A model generated the notes under the pieces. The model was not told the origin of the DNA. It saw nothing but the letters and a program-made list of their open reading frames with translations, and searched no databases. 64,000 nt of DNA from Roseburia faecis (GTDB taxonomy: Bacteria; Bacillota; Clostridia; Lachnospirales; Lachnospiraceae): assembly GCF_001406815.1 (NCBI RefSeq), contig NZ_CVRR01000082.1:1-64000 (forward strand), written 5' to 3'. The position numbers and the translations under genes are program-made. Each line of letters starts with the position of its first letter. Position 1 is the stretch's first letter. Positions 6,874-16,300 of the stretch are shown here, in pieces.

Positions 6874-7988
6874 AGTATGATTATCTGGTGGTAGGAGCGG
6901 GATTATATGGCTCCGTATTTGCTCACGAGGCAGCAACAAGGGGGAAAAGGGTTCTGGTTGTCGATAAACGTCCGAATATTGCCGGAAATGTTTATACGGA
7001 GGACATTGAGGGAATCCATGTGCACAAGTATGGTGCACATATTTTCCATACCAACAATAAAAAGGTGTGGGATTACATTACAAAATTTGCGGAATTTAAC
7101 CGCTTTACGAATTCACCGGTAGCAAATTACAAAGGGGAACTATACTCGCTTCCGTTTAATATGTACACCTTTAATAAGATGTGGGGTGTGGTGACACCGG
7201 AGGAAGCAGCGGCGAAAATTGAGGAGCAGAAAAAAGCCGCAGGCATTACAGAACCGAAAAATCTCGAGGAACAGGCGATCAGTCTTGTGGGAACCGATAT
7301 TTACGAGAAACTGATCAAAGGATATACACAGAAACAGTGGGGGCGTAAGTGTACGGATCTGCCTGCTTTTATTATCAAGCGCCTTCCGGTGCGCCTGACG
7401 TTTGATAACAATTATTTTAATGCGCTGTATCAGGGAATTCCGATGGGCGGTTACACAAAGATGGTTGAGCATCTGCTGGAGGGAATCGAAGTCCGGCTTG
7501 GGATTGATTATCTGGAGCAGAAAGAGGAACTGAAGGCTCTGGCTGAGAAAACGGTATATACAGGAGCGATAGATGCGTATTTTGATTATTCGCTCGGCGC
7601 GTTGGAATATCGTTCCGTGCGGTTTGAAACAGAACTTCTGGATACTCCGAATTTCCAGGGAAATGCAGCAGTCAATTATACGGATGCCCAGACGCCGTGG
7701 ACACGTATCATTGAACACAAATGGTTTGAATTCGGCAAGGATGATGAGGGACATGATTTACCGAAGACTGTAATTTCGAGGGAGTACAGTTCGGAGTGGA
7801 AACCGGGGGATGAACCGTACTATCCGGTAAACGATGAAAAGAACGGAGCTCTTTATCAGAAATATAAAGAACTTGCGGAAAAGGAAAAAAATGTAATTTT
7901 CGGGGGAAGACTCGGAGAGTATAAGTATTATGATATGGACGCTGTGATCGCTTCTGCACTGGAAATGTGCGAAAAAGAACTGGGATAG
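6870..7988 (+). CDS. glf: UDP-galactopyranose mutase
   Basis: The 372-residue flavoprotein converts UDP-galactopyranose to UDP-galactofuranose, the donor for galactofuranose in surface glycans. An FAD-binding Rossmann motif is visible at the N-terminus (VVGAGLYGSV, then VLVVDKRP), followed by GNVYTEDIEGIHVHKYGAH and the IFHTN segment typical of the family. A late YYPVND and GRLGEYKYYDMD region contributes to the active site. AAAGGAGAAAG precedes ATG 6870, which overlaps the VanZ stop codon. The cytoplasmic enzyme fits with the neighbouring glycosyltransferase. Length and motifs are complete, so it should be active. Confidence 0.96.
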   Translation: MKYDYLVVGAGLYGSVFAHEAATRGKRVLVVDKRPNIAGNVYTEDIEGIHVHKYGAHIFHTNNKKVWDYITKFAEFNRFTNSPVANYKGELYSLPFNMYTFNKMWGVVTPEEAAAKIEEQKKAAGITEPKNLEEQAISLVGTDIYEKLIKGYTQKQWGRKCTDLPAFIIKRLPVRLTFDNNYFNALYQGIPMGGYTKMVEHLLEGIEVRLGIDYLEQKEELKALAEKTVYTGAIDAYFDYSLGALEYRSVRFETELLDTPNFQGNAAVNYTDAQTPWTRIIEHKWFEFGKDDEGHDLPKTVISREYSSEWKPGDEPYYPVNDEKNGALYQKYKELAEKEKNVIFGGRLGEYKYYDMDAVIASALEMCEKELG

Positions 7989-8005
7989 GCTTCTAGAAAG
8001 ATACA

Positions 8006-8049
8006 AAAAAGAGCATTCGCTGTATGGTTACAGCTGGAATGCTCTTTTT
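8006..8049. terminator. Bidirectional intrinsic terminator between glf and the FliD-like gene
   Basis: A 13-bp perfect arm pair (8006-8018 and 8037-8049) begins with five A and ends with five T, and an inner GCTGTA/TACAGC stem extends it. It can end glf on the plus strand and the FliD-like gene on the minus strand. The FliD-like stop codon is only 2 nt beyond it. Confidence 0.88.
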
Positions 8050-8050
8050 G

Positions 8051-9349
8051 TTATACATATTTGTCCAGCATCATTCCGGAATAGATGGATGTGATGTATG
8101 GGGTTGCAAAGTTGTGACCGGGATTTTTATAGGCCACGACTATCTTGTTGACATAGTTCATCGGATTGATGGAGATATTTTCCGCTTCTTTTCCGATGGA
8201 ATCCCGAAATTGGGATAAAGTTTCAAATGTATTCTGATCACGTTCCGGAACAACTGCTTCACGGAGCGCTTCTTTATCAATAGAGATGGAGCCGTTCTCG
8301 TTTGTGACCAGACCGATGTCCTGTAAAGAACTCCGGCTTGAACCGGATATGGAAAGAATCTCTGTCTGAAGTTTGTTTCCGGCACTGGCATTGGTGTCTG
8401 CATACACGGCTGCGGTGGAAAGTATGGAATTATAGGCATCCACCAGAGACTGGATATTGTCCGCAATTGCATCCGCATCTGTTTTAAATCCAATGTTTAC
8501 TTTCTCACTATCGGTTGGCTGATTTAAGGTCAGTTCAAATACCTGATTGATGGAAAATGTGTTGGTCAGGGAAGAGTGGCTTGTGCCATTCAGTGTAAAG
8601 GCGGAACTCTGTGCAGGGGAAGTGATGCGGTCAATTCCCAGCTGATCCATGATTTCCGTGGAACCTGTGCTGGCATCCGGTGCAATGGAAAAAAGTTCGG
8701 TTTCGTTATCTGCCAGACCGGTCTGTATGGAAGTCAGTTTCAGCGCACTCGAACCGTTTCCATCGGACAGTATTTCGGCGGTAATTCCGAGACTAGAGGA
8801 GTTGACAAGCCTGGCCAGCTTGTCCAGCACATCCAGATTGGTTTCGTCGGAATTGATATTATATTGAAATTCATATGCAGCACCAGACGTATTCAGATCA
8901 AAAGAATATGCGCCGGGACGCATCGACAGTGTATTGTCTTTTAAAAAACGTCCCTGATTGATCTGGGGTGTGGCAAGCCGCTGCACTTCAATGTCAAAGT
9001 TATTGGTTTTACTTTCTTCACTTCCGTCGCCAATATAGGTCACACTGACTTTTTCGTCATCGGAAGACATGGCAACTTTCTTCTTAAAAGAATCCTCAAA
9101 TGAACCGTACTGGTCGGAAAGAGATGCCACAACGTTCTGAATGGAGCGCGCGTTTTCCTTGATGTCTATGGCATATTTTTTCGCATCGGTGAGATTCGGA
9201 ATTTTATAAAGAGGCGAATCTTTATTTATTTTGACAATTTTATTATAAACTTTGCGCAGTTCACTTTTCTTGTGTGAATCATAACGTGAAACCGTTTTCT
9301 GGGCATACGTCGAGATATAATAAGCGTAGGCATTATCAATCCTTGCCAT
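8051..9349 (-). CDS. FliD-like flagellar cap protein homologue
   Basis: The 432-residue protein resembles the middle and C-terminal parts of flagellar cap protein FliD (HAP2): FDIEVQRLA, LDVLDKLARLVNSSSLGI, an SALKLTS stretch, a GISKINQVFELTLN-like region and a final LQDIGLVTNENGSISIDKEAL segment. The canonical FliD N-terminus is replaced by a basic helical region starting MARIDNAYAYYISTYAQK. ATG 9349 is chosen because AAGGAGGGG lies 8 nt upstream; the open frame runs farther but has no such site. No other flagellar gene is nearby. A GCCGATAT element upstream supports control by the flagellar sigma factor. It could be a true cap, a second cap, or a filament-associated protein. Confidence 0.75.
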   Translation of the reverse strand: MARIDNAYAYYISTYAQKTVSRYDSHKKSELRKVYNKIVKINKDSPLYKIPNLTDAKKYAIDIKENARSIQNVVASLSDQYGSFEDSFKKKVAMSSDDEKVSVTYIGDGSEESKTNNFDIEVQRLATPQINQGRFLKDNTLSMRPGAYSFDLNTSGAAYEFQYNINSDETNLDVLDKLARLVNSSSLGITAEILSDGNGSSALKLTSIQTGLADNETELFSIAPDASTGSTEIMDQLGIDRITSPAQSSAFTLNGTSHSSLTNTFSINQVFELTLNQPTDSEKVNIGFKTDADAIADNIQSLVDAYNSILSTAAVYADTNASAGNKLQTEILSISGSSRSSLQDIGLVTNENGSISIDKEALREAVVPERDQNTFETLSQFRDSIGKEAENISINPMNYVNKIVVAYKNPGHNFATPYITSIYSGMMLDKYV

Positions 9350-9420
9350 TGAGATTCCCCTCCTTTCTTCCGTGAATTGAGGATTGAGAGCAGGACAGTA
9401 ACAGACCTGTTCTCCTGTGA

Positions 9421-9439
9421 GGTGCATATCCTTTGCACC
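9421..9439 (-). promoter_or_regulatory. Possible CsrA-binding hairpin in the fliD-like leader
   Basis: In the minus-strand transcript a 6-bp stem (GGTGCA with TGCACC) presents the loop AAGGATA. CsrA prefers an ARGGAU core in a hairpin loop, and CsrA is known to repress flagellin translation in Bacillus. A second GGA (CACAGGAGAAC) lies between the hairpin and the gene. Binding is inferred, not shown. Confidence 0.4.
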
Positions 9440-9462
9440 CAAAAAGATTCTACTTGAATAGT

Positions 9463-9470
9463 ATATCGGC
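9463..9470 (-). promoter_or_regulatory. Sigma-28-type -10 element upstream of the FliD-like gene
   Basis: The minus strand carries GCCGATAT, an exact match to the consensus -10 of flagellar sigma-28/SigD promoters. The expected TAAA -35 element at 14-16 nt is not clear; GAAA occurs slightly too close. It would give a leader of about 105 nt. Confidence 0.5.
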
Positions 9471-9574
9471 ATCATACCGCATTTTCCATACCCTTGTATA
9501 TGGTAAAATTTTACTAAAAATTCACAATTTGGCGTAAAAGCTGCAAAAAACCATAAAAACCATTGTAAAAGATG

Positions 9575-9603
9575 TTGACGGACATGGAAAATCATGATAT
9601 AGT
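9575..9603 (+). promoter_or_regulatory. Sigma-A promoter of rpmG-secE-nusG-rplK-rplA
   Basis: TTGACG at 9575-9580 and TATAGT at 9598-9603 have the ideal 17-nt spacing. The leader then runs to the rpmG start at 9687 and contains a GCC(T)7AGGC snap-back near 9635-9650. Confidence 0.8.
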
Positions 9604-9686
9604 ATGAAAGCTTGGAAGTAGGTCTTTTTTTTATGCCTTTTTTTAGGCGGGACAAAACACGAAAATTAATAACGGAGGTGGAAGTT

Positions 9687-9836
9687 GTGCGTACAAAGAT
9701 TACATTAGCCTGCACAGAATGTCAGCGTCGTAATTACAACATGACAAAGGACAAGAAGACTCATCCGGACAGAATGGAAACCAAGAAGTACTGTAGATTC
9801 TGCAAGACTCATACAGTTCATAAGGAAACCAAATAG
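9687..9836 (+). CDS. rpmG: 50S ribosomal protein L33 (zinc form)
   Basis: The 49-residue L33 has two CxxC pairs (ACTEC and CRFC) that form a zinc ribbon, marking the zinc-dependent paralogue rather than the cysteine-free form. GTG 9687 is chosen because GGAGGTG ends 6 nt before it and the resulting start ([12 protein letters not shown]) matches the family; the open frame extends upstream without a family match. It is the first gene of the transcript with secE and nusG, the usual firmicute arrangement. Confidence 0.95.
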   Translation: MRTKITLACTECQRRNYNMTKDKKTHPDRMETKKYCRFCKTHTVHKETK

Positions 9837-9862
9837 TCCGTACAGAGCAAAGGAGTTATGAA

Positions 9863-10078
9863 ATGGGACAGACAGAAAACGTTGAAAAGGCTCCAAAGAC
9901 AAGCTGGTTTGACGGTGTAAAGGCAGAGTTCAAAAAGATCATCTGGCCGGAACAGAAATCAGTTGTCAGACAGACCATTGCAGTGATTGTTACATCCGTT
10001 GTAGTCGGTCTTATTATTGCACTGCTGGATTGGGCAATTCAGCACGGTGTGAATTTCCTTGTTGGTTTGAAATTTTAA
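9863..10078 (+). CDS. secE: Preprotein translocase subunit SecE
   Basis: The 71-residue protein has one membrane helix (about residues 38-58, IAVIVTSVVVGLIIALLDW) preceded by the conserved amphipathic segment KAEFKKIIWPEQKSVVRQT. It clamps SecY in the SecYEG channel. The length is typical of the short gram-positive SecE. It sits between rpmG and nusG, as in most firmicutes, with AAAGGAG before ATG 9863. Confidence 0.96.
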   Translation: MGQTENVEKAPKTSWFDGVKAEFKKIIWPEQKSVVRQTIAVIVTSVVVGLIIALLDWAIQHGVNFLVGLKF

Positions 10079-10095
10079 CGGAGGCATAGTGATTT

Positions 10096-10614
10096 ATGGC
10101 AGAGGCGAACTGGTATGTAGTTCATACCTATTCAGGTTATGAGAACAAAGTCAAAGCGAATATTGACAAGACAATTGAGAACAGACATCTGGAAGACCAG
10201 ATTTTGGAGGTTCGTGTTCCTCTTGAGGAAGTGACGGAAGTTAAAAACGGAGTGAAAAAACAGGTTTCCAAGAAAATGTTCCCGGGCTATGTGCTGATTC
10301 ATATGATTATGAATGACGATACATGGTATGTTGTCCGCAATACCCGCGGTGTGACAGGGTTCGTTGGACCGGGAAGCAAACCGGTGCCACTCACAGATGC
10401 TGAAATGAGACCGCTCGGAATCAAAGCTGAAAACGTTGTGGTGGATTTCGCGGAAGGCGACATGATCGTTGTTATCGGCGGTGTCTGGAAAGATACCTGC
10501 GGTGTGATTACAGCGATGAACCATAACAAACAGACGGTTACGATCAATGTGGATCTGTTCGGTCGCGAAACACCGGTAGAAGTAAGTTTCGCAGATGTAA
10601 AGAAGATGAATTAA
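10096..10614 (+). CDS. nusG: Transcription termination/antitermination factor NusG
   Basis: The 172-residue protein has the NGN domain ([14 protein letters not shown] at the start, [23 protein letters not shown]) and a C-terminal KOW domain ([17 protein letters not shown]). It binds RNA polymerase and modulates pausing, and the KOW domain contacts ribosomal protein S10 or Rho. AACGGAGGCATAGTG precedes the ATG. Complete and normal in length. Confidence 0.97.
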   Translation: MAEANWYVVHTYSGYENKVKANIDKTIENRHLEDQILEVRVPLEEVTEVKNGVKKQVSKKMFPGYVLIHMIMNDDTWYVVRNTRGVTGFVGPGSKPVPLTDAEMRPLGIKAENVVVDFAEGDMIVVIGGVWKDTCGVITAMNHNKQTVTINVDLFGRETPVEVSFADVKKMN

Positions 10615-10627
10615 GGAGGCAATTCCA

Positions 10628-11053
10628 ATGGCAAAGAAAGTTGAAGGATACATTAAGCTGCAGATTCCTGCTGGAAAGGCAACACCTGCTCCTCCAGTCG
10701 GACCGGCACTTGGACAGCACGGTGTAAACATCGTTGAGTTTACAAAGCAGTTTAATGCAAAGACAGCCGATCAGGGCGACTTAATTATCCCTGTAGTTAT
10801 TACAGTATATGCAGACAGAAGCTTTAGCTTTATTACTAAAACTCCTCCTGCACCAGTACTGATCAAGAAAGCCTGCAAGATCAAGTCTGGTTCCGGTGAA
10901 CCAAACAAGACAAAGGTTGCAAAGATTACAAAGGCACAGGTTCAGGAAATCGCTGAGCTGAAGATGCCTGACTTAAACGCTGCAAATATCGAAGCTGCCA
11001 TGAGCATGATCGCTGGTACAGCAAGATCTATGGGTGTTGAAGTAGTAGACTAA
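10628..11053 (+). CDS. rplK: 50S ribosomal protein L11
   Basis: The 141-residue L11 has its two domains intact: the N-terminal segment with [19 protein letters not shown] and a C-terminal rRNA-binding domain with [12 protein letters not shown] and [12 protein letters not shown]. It forms the GTPase-associated centre with 23S rRNA helices 43/44 and is needed for stringent-response signalling. It starts 14 nt after nusG with AAGGAGG upstream. Confidence 0.97.
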   Translation: MAKKVEGYIKLQIPAGKATPAPPVGPALGQHGVNIVEFTKQFNAKTADQGDLIIPVVITVYADRSFSFITKTPPAPVLIKKACKIKSGSGEPNKTKVAKITKAQVQEIAELKMPDLNAANIEAAMSMIAGTARSMGVEVVD

Positions 11054-11126
11054 TCTAAGTTTAAGAAGAAATGTGGGAGGGTAATTGATTTCCCACCCGA
11101 TATTACCACCAGGAGGTTTATATTTC

Positions 11127-11822
11127 ATGAAAAGAGGAAAGAAATATCAGGACGCTGTAAAGGCATACGATAGAAGTGCTCAGTACGATGTTGCTGAAGC
11201 AATCGACCTCGTAAAGAAGAATGCCACAGCGAAATTTGATGAGACAATCGAACTTCATCTTAGAACGGGCTGTGATGGACGCCACGCAGAGCAGCAGATC
11301 CGTGGTGCGGTTGTACTGCCACACGGAACAGGTAAGACCGTTAAGGTATTGGTTTTCGCAAAGGGAACCAAGGTAGACGAGGCACAGGCAGCAGGAGCTG
11401 ACTTCGTTGGAGGAGAGGAATTAATTCCGAAGATCCAGAACGAGGGATGGTTAGACTTCGATGTTGTAGTTGCTACACCGGATATGATGGGTGTTGTAGG
11501 ACGTCTGGGACGTGTCCTTGGACCGAAGGGCTTAATGCCAAACCCAAAAGCTGGTACAGTTACCATGGATGTTACCAAAGCTGTTAATGACATCAAAGCC
11601 GGTAAGATTGAGTATCGTTTGGACAAGACAAATATTATCCACGTGCCAGTTGGAAAAGCTTCATTTACAAGTGAGCAGTTGAACGACAACTTCCAGTCTC
11701 TTATGGGCGCAATCAACAAGGCTAAGCCTTCAAGCTTAAAGGGTCAGTACATTAAGAGTGCTGTATTAACTTCTACAATGGGACCTGGCGTAAAGCTTAA
11801 CGTTGTAAAGATTGCTCAGTAA
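11127..11822 (+). CDS. rplA: 50S ribosomal protein L1
   Basis: The 231-residue L1 begins [19 protein letters not shown] 11127 is preferred because AGGAGG lies 10 nt upstream and matches the family start; the frame is open 42 nt further without a match. Conserved elements include the GTGKTVKV segment, [22 protein letters not shown] and the C-terminal [12 protein letters not shown]1 forms the ribosomal stalk that guides E-site tRNA and in many bacteria represses its own rplK-rplA transcript. Confidence 0.96.
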   Translation: MKRGKKYQDAVKAYDRSAQYDVAEAIDLVKKNATAKFDETIELHLRTGCDGRHAEQQIRGAVVLPHGTGKTVKVLVFAKGTKVDEAQAAGADFVGGEELIPKIQNEGWLDFDVVVATPDMMGVVGRLGRVLGPKGLMPNPKAGTVTMDVTKAVNDIKAGKIEYRLDKTNIIHVPVGKASFTSEQLNDNFQSLMGAINKAKPSSLKGQYIKSAVLTSTMGPGVKLNVVKIAQ

Positions 11823-11840
11823 TAGAAAAATCAGAAGTCG

Positions 11841-11858
11841 GGAACCGGAAACGGTTCC
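11841..11858 (+). terminator. GNRA-loop hairpin after rplA
   Basis: GGAACCG at 11841-11847 pairs with CGGTTCC at 11852-11858 around a GAAA tetraloop. There is no T-run, so it is a weak terminator at best and may instead be an RNA-stability or processing element separating rplKA from rplJL. Confidence 0.4.
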
Positions 11859-11913
11859 TGATGAAATGATAAAATGTATGATCAGACTTACACAAGCAAA
11901 ATGCGGAAAACAC

Positions 11914-11942
11914 TTGACATCCGCATAAGAACATATTATAAT
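11914..11942 (+). promoter_or_regulatory. Consensus sigma-A promoter of rplJ-rplL
   Basis: TTGACA at 11914-11919 and TATAAT at 11937-11942 with a 17-nt spacer match the sigma-A consensus at all twelve positions. This is the strongest promoter seen in the window and drives the L10 leader and rplJL. Confidence 0.9.
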
Positions 11943-11948
11943 AGCAAA

Positions 11949-12082
11949 GCATATTGCCGAAGACAGTAAGGTGCTATCGCATATTGCGACAGCGTAAAGG
12001 GAAATCCACCTACCGAGGGAATTTTTGATGATAATCGTCATAAAGAATGATACCCCTCTGCTGTAAGGCGGAGGGTTTTTAT
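11949..12082 (+). ncRNA. Ribosomal protein L10 leader with attenuator
   Basis: About 130 nt between a strong promoter and rplJ form a structured leader ending in a terminator-like hairpin: CCCTC-containing arm at 12053-12061, GGAGGG-containing arm at 12067-12075, then five T. Position, length and the terminal hairpin fit the firmicute L10 leader family (Rfam L10_leader), in which the L10(L12)4 complex binds the leader and lowers expression of its own operon. Assignment is by position and architecture; a covariance-model search would settle it. Confidence 0.7.
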
Positions 12083-12130
12083 TATACCTCACGCTATATG
12101 CAAGAAATAAAATAAGGAGGTAAATGAATC

Positions 12131-12670
12131 GTGGCAAAGGTAGAATTAAAGCAGCCGATCGTTCAGGAGATTTCTGAAACAATTAAGGACGCACAGTCAC
12201 TTGTAGTAGTTGACTACCGTGGACTTACAGTTGCTGAGGATACACAGCTTCGTAAAAATTTAAGAGAAGCTGGCGTAACTTACAAAGTATACAAAAATAC
12301 TTTAGTAAACCGCGCAATCGAGGGAACAGAGTTCGAGAGCTTAAAGGATGTCCTGGAAGGACCTAACGCATTTGCAGTATCTACAGAAGATGCTACAGCT
12401 CCAGCCAGAGTTCTGGCAGAGTTCGCAAAGAAGGCTCCAAGCCTTGAGATCAAGGCCGGCGTTGTAGAAGGAACATACTATGACGCAGAGGGAATGAAGC
12501 AGATCGCAAGTGTACCAAGCAGAGAAGTACTTCTTTCCAAATTACTTGGAAGCTTACAGTCACCTATCACAAATCTTGCTCGCGTTCTTAATCAGATCGC
12601 AGAGAAGGGTGGCGCAGCAGATGCAGCAGCAGACGCAGCACCGGCTGAGGAAGCACCAGCAGCAGAATAA
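12131..12670 (+). CDS. rplJ: 50S ribosomal protein L10
   Basis: The 179-residue L10 starts at GTG 12131, with AAGGAGG 14 nt upstream. Conserved features are the N-terminal rRNA-binding part ([25 protein letters not shown]) and a C-terminal helix that anchors L7/L12 dimers, followed by an alanine-rich end. L10 is the base of the L7/L12 stalk and the autogenous regulator acting on the leader upstream. Confidence 0.96.
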   Translation: MAKVELKQPIVQEISETIKDAQSLVVVDYRGLTVAEDTQLRKNLREAGVTYKVYKNTLVNRAIEGTEFESLKDVLEGPNAFAVSTEDATAPARVLAEFAKKAPSLEIKAGVVEGTYYDAEGMKQIASVPSREVLLSKLLGSLQSPITNLARVLNQIAEKGGAADAAADAAPAEEAPAAE

Positions 12671-12705
12671 TTATTAAAAATAAAATTATAACGGAGGAAA
12701 TAATC

Positions 12706-13080
12706 ATGGCAAAGTTAACAACAGCAGAGTTTATCGATGCTATCAAAGAGTTAAGCGTATTAGAGTTAAATGACCTTGTAAAGGCATGTGAAGAAGAGTT
12801 CGGCGTATCTGCAGCAGCAGGCGTTGTAGTAGCAGCAGCAGGCGGAGACGCAGCAGCAGCTGAAGAGAAGACTGAGTTCGACGTAGAGTTAACAGAAGTT
12901 GGACCGAACAAGGTTAAGGTTATCAAGGTTGTTCGTGAGATCACAGGTCTTGGACTGAAGGAAGCTAAGGACGCTGTTGATGGCGCACCTAAGGTAATCA
13001 AGGAGCAGGCTGACAAGGCATCTGCTGAAGACGCTAAGGCTAAACTTGAGGCTGAAGGAGCAAAGGTTACATTAAAGTAG
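12706..13080 (+). CDS. rplL: 50S ribosomal protein L7/L12
   Basis: The 124-residue protein has an N-terminal dimerisation helix pair ([25 protein letters not shown]), an alanine-rich hinge (residues about 40-58) and a conserved C-terminal factor-binding domain ([21 protein letters not shown]). It recruits translation GTPases such as EF-G and EF-Tu, both encoded downstream in this window. AACGGAGGAAATAATC precedes the ATG. Confidence 0.97.
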   Translation: MAKLTTAEFIDAIKELSVLELNDLVKACEEEFGVSAAAGVVVAAAGGDAAAAEEKTEFDVELTEVGPNKVKVIKVVREITGLGLKEAKDAVDGAPKVIKEQADKASAEDAKAKLEAEGAKVTLK

Positions 13081-13107
13081 TCTGTGCGTAAGCGACGAGA
13101 AACCAAT

Positions 13108-13152
13108 AATAACCCGGCAGAGATGCTTGCATTTCTGTTGGGTTATTTTATT
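13108..13152 (+). terminator. Intrinsic terminator of rplJ-rplL
   Basis: AATAACCC at 13108-13115 pairs with GGGTTATT at 13140-13147. An inner stem (GGCAGAGATGC with GCATTTCTG) extends it, and a T-rich tail follows. Confidence 0.85.
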
Positions 13153-13199
13153 TAGCTGTATCCCCTCTCTCTATCTGAAAAAGTTCTCGAAAATAATTC

Positions 13200-13228
13200 T
13201 TGCATTTCCCTTGATTTTGTTGTATAGT
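13200..13228 (+). promoter_or_regulatory. Sigma-A promoter of rpoB-rpoC
   Basis: TTGCAT at 13200-13205 and TATAGT at 13223-13228 have a 17-nt spacer. The 80-nt leader that follows contains a TGCAC/GTGCA snap-back (13234-13251) and a short GCAT/ATGC stem before six T near 13271-13277, which could act as a weak attenuator. Confidence 0.75.
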
Positions 13229-13317
13229 ATAAGTTGCACTATTGTGGTGCACTAGGCATTTCCATGCTCTTTTTTAGGAAAAACTAGATTGAAATAAAAA
13301 CGAGAGGTGAAACGTCA

Positions 13318-16300
13318 ATGGAGAAAAACAGAATACGTCCAGTCAAGGCTGGAAAAGGCTTGCGTATGAGTTACTCAAGACAGAAAGAGGTTTTGCAGAT
13401 GCCAAACCTGATCGAAGTCCAGAAGAATTCTTATCAGTGGTTCCTGGATGAAGGTTTAAAAGAAGCATTTGCAGATATCTCCCCGATCACGGATTACAGT
13501 GGTCATCTGAGCTTGGATTTCGTCGATTTTACACTGTGCGAAGACGATGTGAAATATACAATCCCGGAATGCAAAGAGAGAGATGCGACATATGCAGCAC
13601 CTTTGAAAGTCAAGGTTAGACTTCATAACAAAGAGACAGATGAGATTAACGAACATGAAATTTTCATGGGTGATCTTCCTCTTATGACAGAGACAGGTAC
13701 GTTCGTTATCAACGGTGCAGAACGTGTAATCGTCAGCCAGTTGGTTCGTTCCCCTGGTATCTATTACGGAATTGCTCATGATAAAGTGGGTAAAACTCTT
13801 TATTCATGTACTGTTATCCCGAACCGTGGTGCATGGCTCGAGTATGAGACTGACTCCAATGACGTTTTCAGTGTAAGAGTAGATAGAACCCGTAAAGTGC
13901 CGATTACCGTATTGCTTCGTGCACTTGGTGTAGGTACCAACCAGCAGATCATTGACATGTTTGGCGAGGAGCCAAAGATTCTGGCATCCCTGCAGAAGGA
14001 CCCGGCGATCACAGAGCGTGAGCCACAGGGAAGTTTTGAGGCTGGTTTATTAGAGTTATATAAAAAGATCCGTCCGGGTGAGCCGCTTTCCGTAGAAAGT
14101 GCGGAGAGTCTGATCACTGCCATGTTCTTCGATCCGAGAAGATATGACCTGGCAAAAGTAGGACGTTACAAATTTAATAAGAAGCTTGCTTTAAAGAACC
14201 GTATCAACGGACAGGTTCTGGCAGAGGATGTACTGGATCCTTCTACCGGAGAAGTAATTGCAGAGGCAGGCACAACTGTTGACCGTGATCTGGCAGATCA
14301 GATTCAGAATGCTGCAGTTCCGGCGCTCTGGATTCAGACAGAGACACGTAACGTAAAAGTTCTTTCTTCTATGATGGTAGATATCAGAAGCTGGATTCCT
14401 GAAATTGAGGACCCGAAGGCTATTGGTGTTACAGAACTGGTATATTATCCGGCTCTGCAGCAGATTATGGAAGAAAACGAGACATTGGAAGAGCGTATCG
14501 CTGCAATTAAGAGAGATATTGCAGACCTGATTCCAAAGCATATTACAAAAGAGGATATCTTCGCATCCATCAACTATAATATGCATCTGGAGTGGGGCAT
14601 CGGAACAGATGACGATATTGACCACTTAGGAAACCGTCGTATCCGTGCTGTCGGTGAATTGTTACAGAACCAGTATCGTATCGGTCTTTCCCGTCTGGAA
14701 AGAGTGGTTCGTGAGCGTATGACAACTCAGGATCTTGAGGGAATTTCCCCACAGAGTCTGATCAACATCAAACCGGTTACGGCTGCGGTAAAAGAGTTCT
14801 TCGGATCTTCCCAGCTGTCACAGTTTATGGATCAGAACAACCCACTGGGTGAGCTGACACATAAGAGACGTCTTTCTGCATTGGGACCTGGCGGTTTGTC
14901 CAGAGACCGTGCCGGATTCGAAGTACGAGATGTCCATTATTCCCATTATGGACGTATGTGCCCGATTGAGACGCCTGAAGGACCAAACATCGGTCTGATC
15001 AACTCTCTGGCATGCTACGCAAGAATTAACGAGTACGGATTTGTTGAGGCTCCGTACCGTAAGATTGATAAATCAGATAAAGACAATCCTCGTGTTACAG
15101 ACGAAGTTGTATACATGACTGCGGATGAGGAAGATAATTACCATGTAGCGCAGGCGAACGAAAAACTGGATGAGGATGGACATTTTGTTCGTAATTCCGT
15201 ATCCGGTCGTTACCGTGAAGAAACGCAGGAGTACGATAAGACTGCATTCGATTACATGGACGTATCTCCAAAGATGGTGTTCTCCGTTGCTACAGCACTG
15301 ATTCCGTTCCTGCAGAACGATGATGCAAACCGAGCACTGATGGGATCTAACATGCAGCGTCAGGCAGTGCCGCTTCTTACTACCGAGGCACCTGTAGTAG
15401 GAACCGGTATGGAGACAAAGACAGCGGTCGATTCCGGTGTCTGTGTACTTGCAAAAGAAGCAGGTATCGTGGAGAGTTCTGAGTCTAATCGTATCGTAGT
15501 ACGTGAGGAGGACGGAAATCGCAGAGAATATATTCTGACAAAGTTTGCACGAAGCAACCAGTCCAACTGCTACAACCAGAGACCAATCGTGTTCAAGGGA
15601 CAGAAAGTAGCAAAGGGTGAGGTGATCGCTGATGGACCATCTACATCCAATGGTGAACTGGCACTTGGAAAGAACCCGCTGATCGGCTTCATGACATGGG
15701 AAGGTTATAACTACGAGGATGCCGTTCTTTTGAGTGAGCGTCTGGTAGAGTATGATGTATATACTTCTGTCCATATTGAGGAATACGAAGTAGAGTCTCG
15801 TGATACAAAGCTCGGACCGGAAGAGATCACAAGAGATGTACCGGGTGTCGGTGATGATGCATTAAAGGACCTTGACGAGCGCGGAATCATCCGTGTCGGT
15901 GCCGAAGTCCGTGCCGGAGACATTCTGGTAGGAAAGGTTACACCAAAGGGAGAGACAGAGCTTACCGCAGAAGAGAGACTGCTTCGCGCAATCTTCGGTG
16001 AAAAAGCGCGTGAGGTTCGTGACACTTCCCTGAAAGTGCCGCACGGTGCATATGGTATTGTTGTAGATGCCAAAGTATTTACCAGAGAAGATGGCGATGA
16101 GTTATCTCCTGGTGTAAATGAGTCTGTTCGTATTTACATTGCCCAGAAACGTAAGATTTCTGTTGGTGATAAGATGGCCGGACGTCATGGTAACAAGGGT
16201 GTCGTTTCCCGTGTATTACCTGTAGAAGATATGCCATATCTTCCAAATGGCCGTCCACTTGACATTGTATTAAATCCTCTGGGTGTGCCTTCCCGAATGA

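Noticed and set aside
9350-9715. N-terminal extension of the FliD-like frame by 122 codons
   Set aside because: The strong AAGGAGGGG site and the family-like start at ATG 9349 lie inside it, and the extension would cover the promoter elements.
10132-10731. Long minus-strand frame opposite nusG and rplK
   Set aside because: It is a codon-bias shadow of the genuine ribosomal and nusG genes, as are similar minus-strand frames opposite rplA, rpoB and rpoC.
13456-13779. CRISPR or other direct-repeat array anywhere in the window
   Set aside because: No regularly spaced repeat was found. The only tandem repeat is the short EKRG-coding one near 900.
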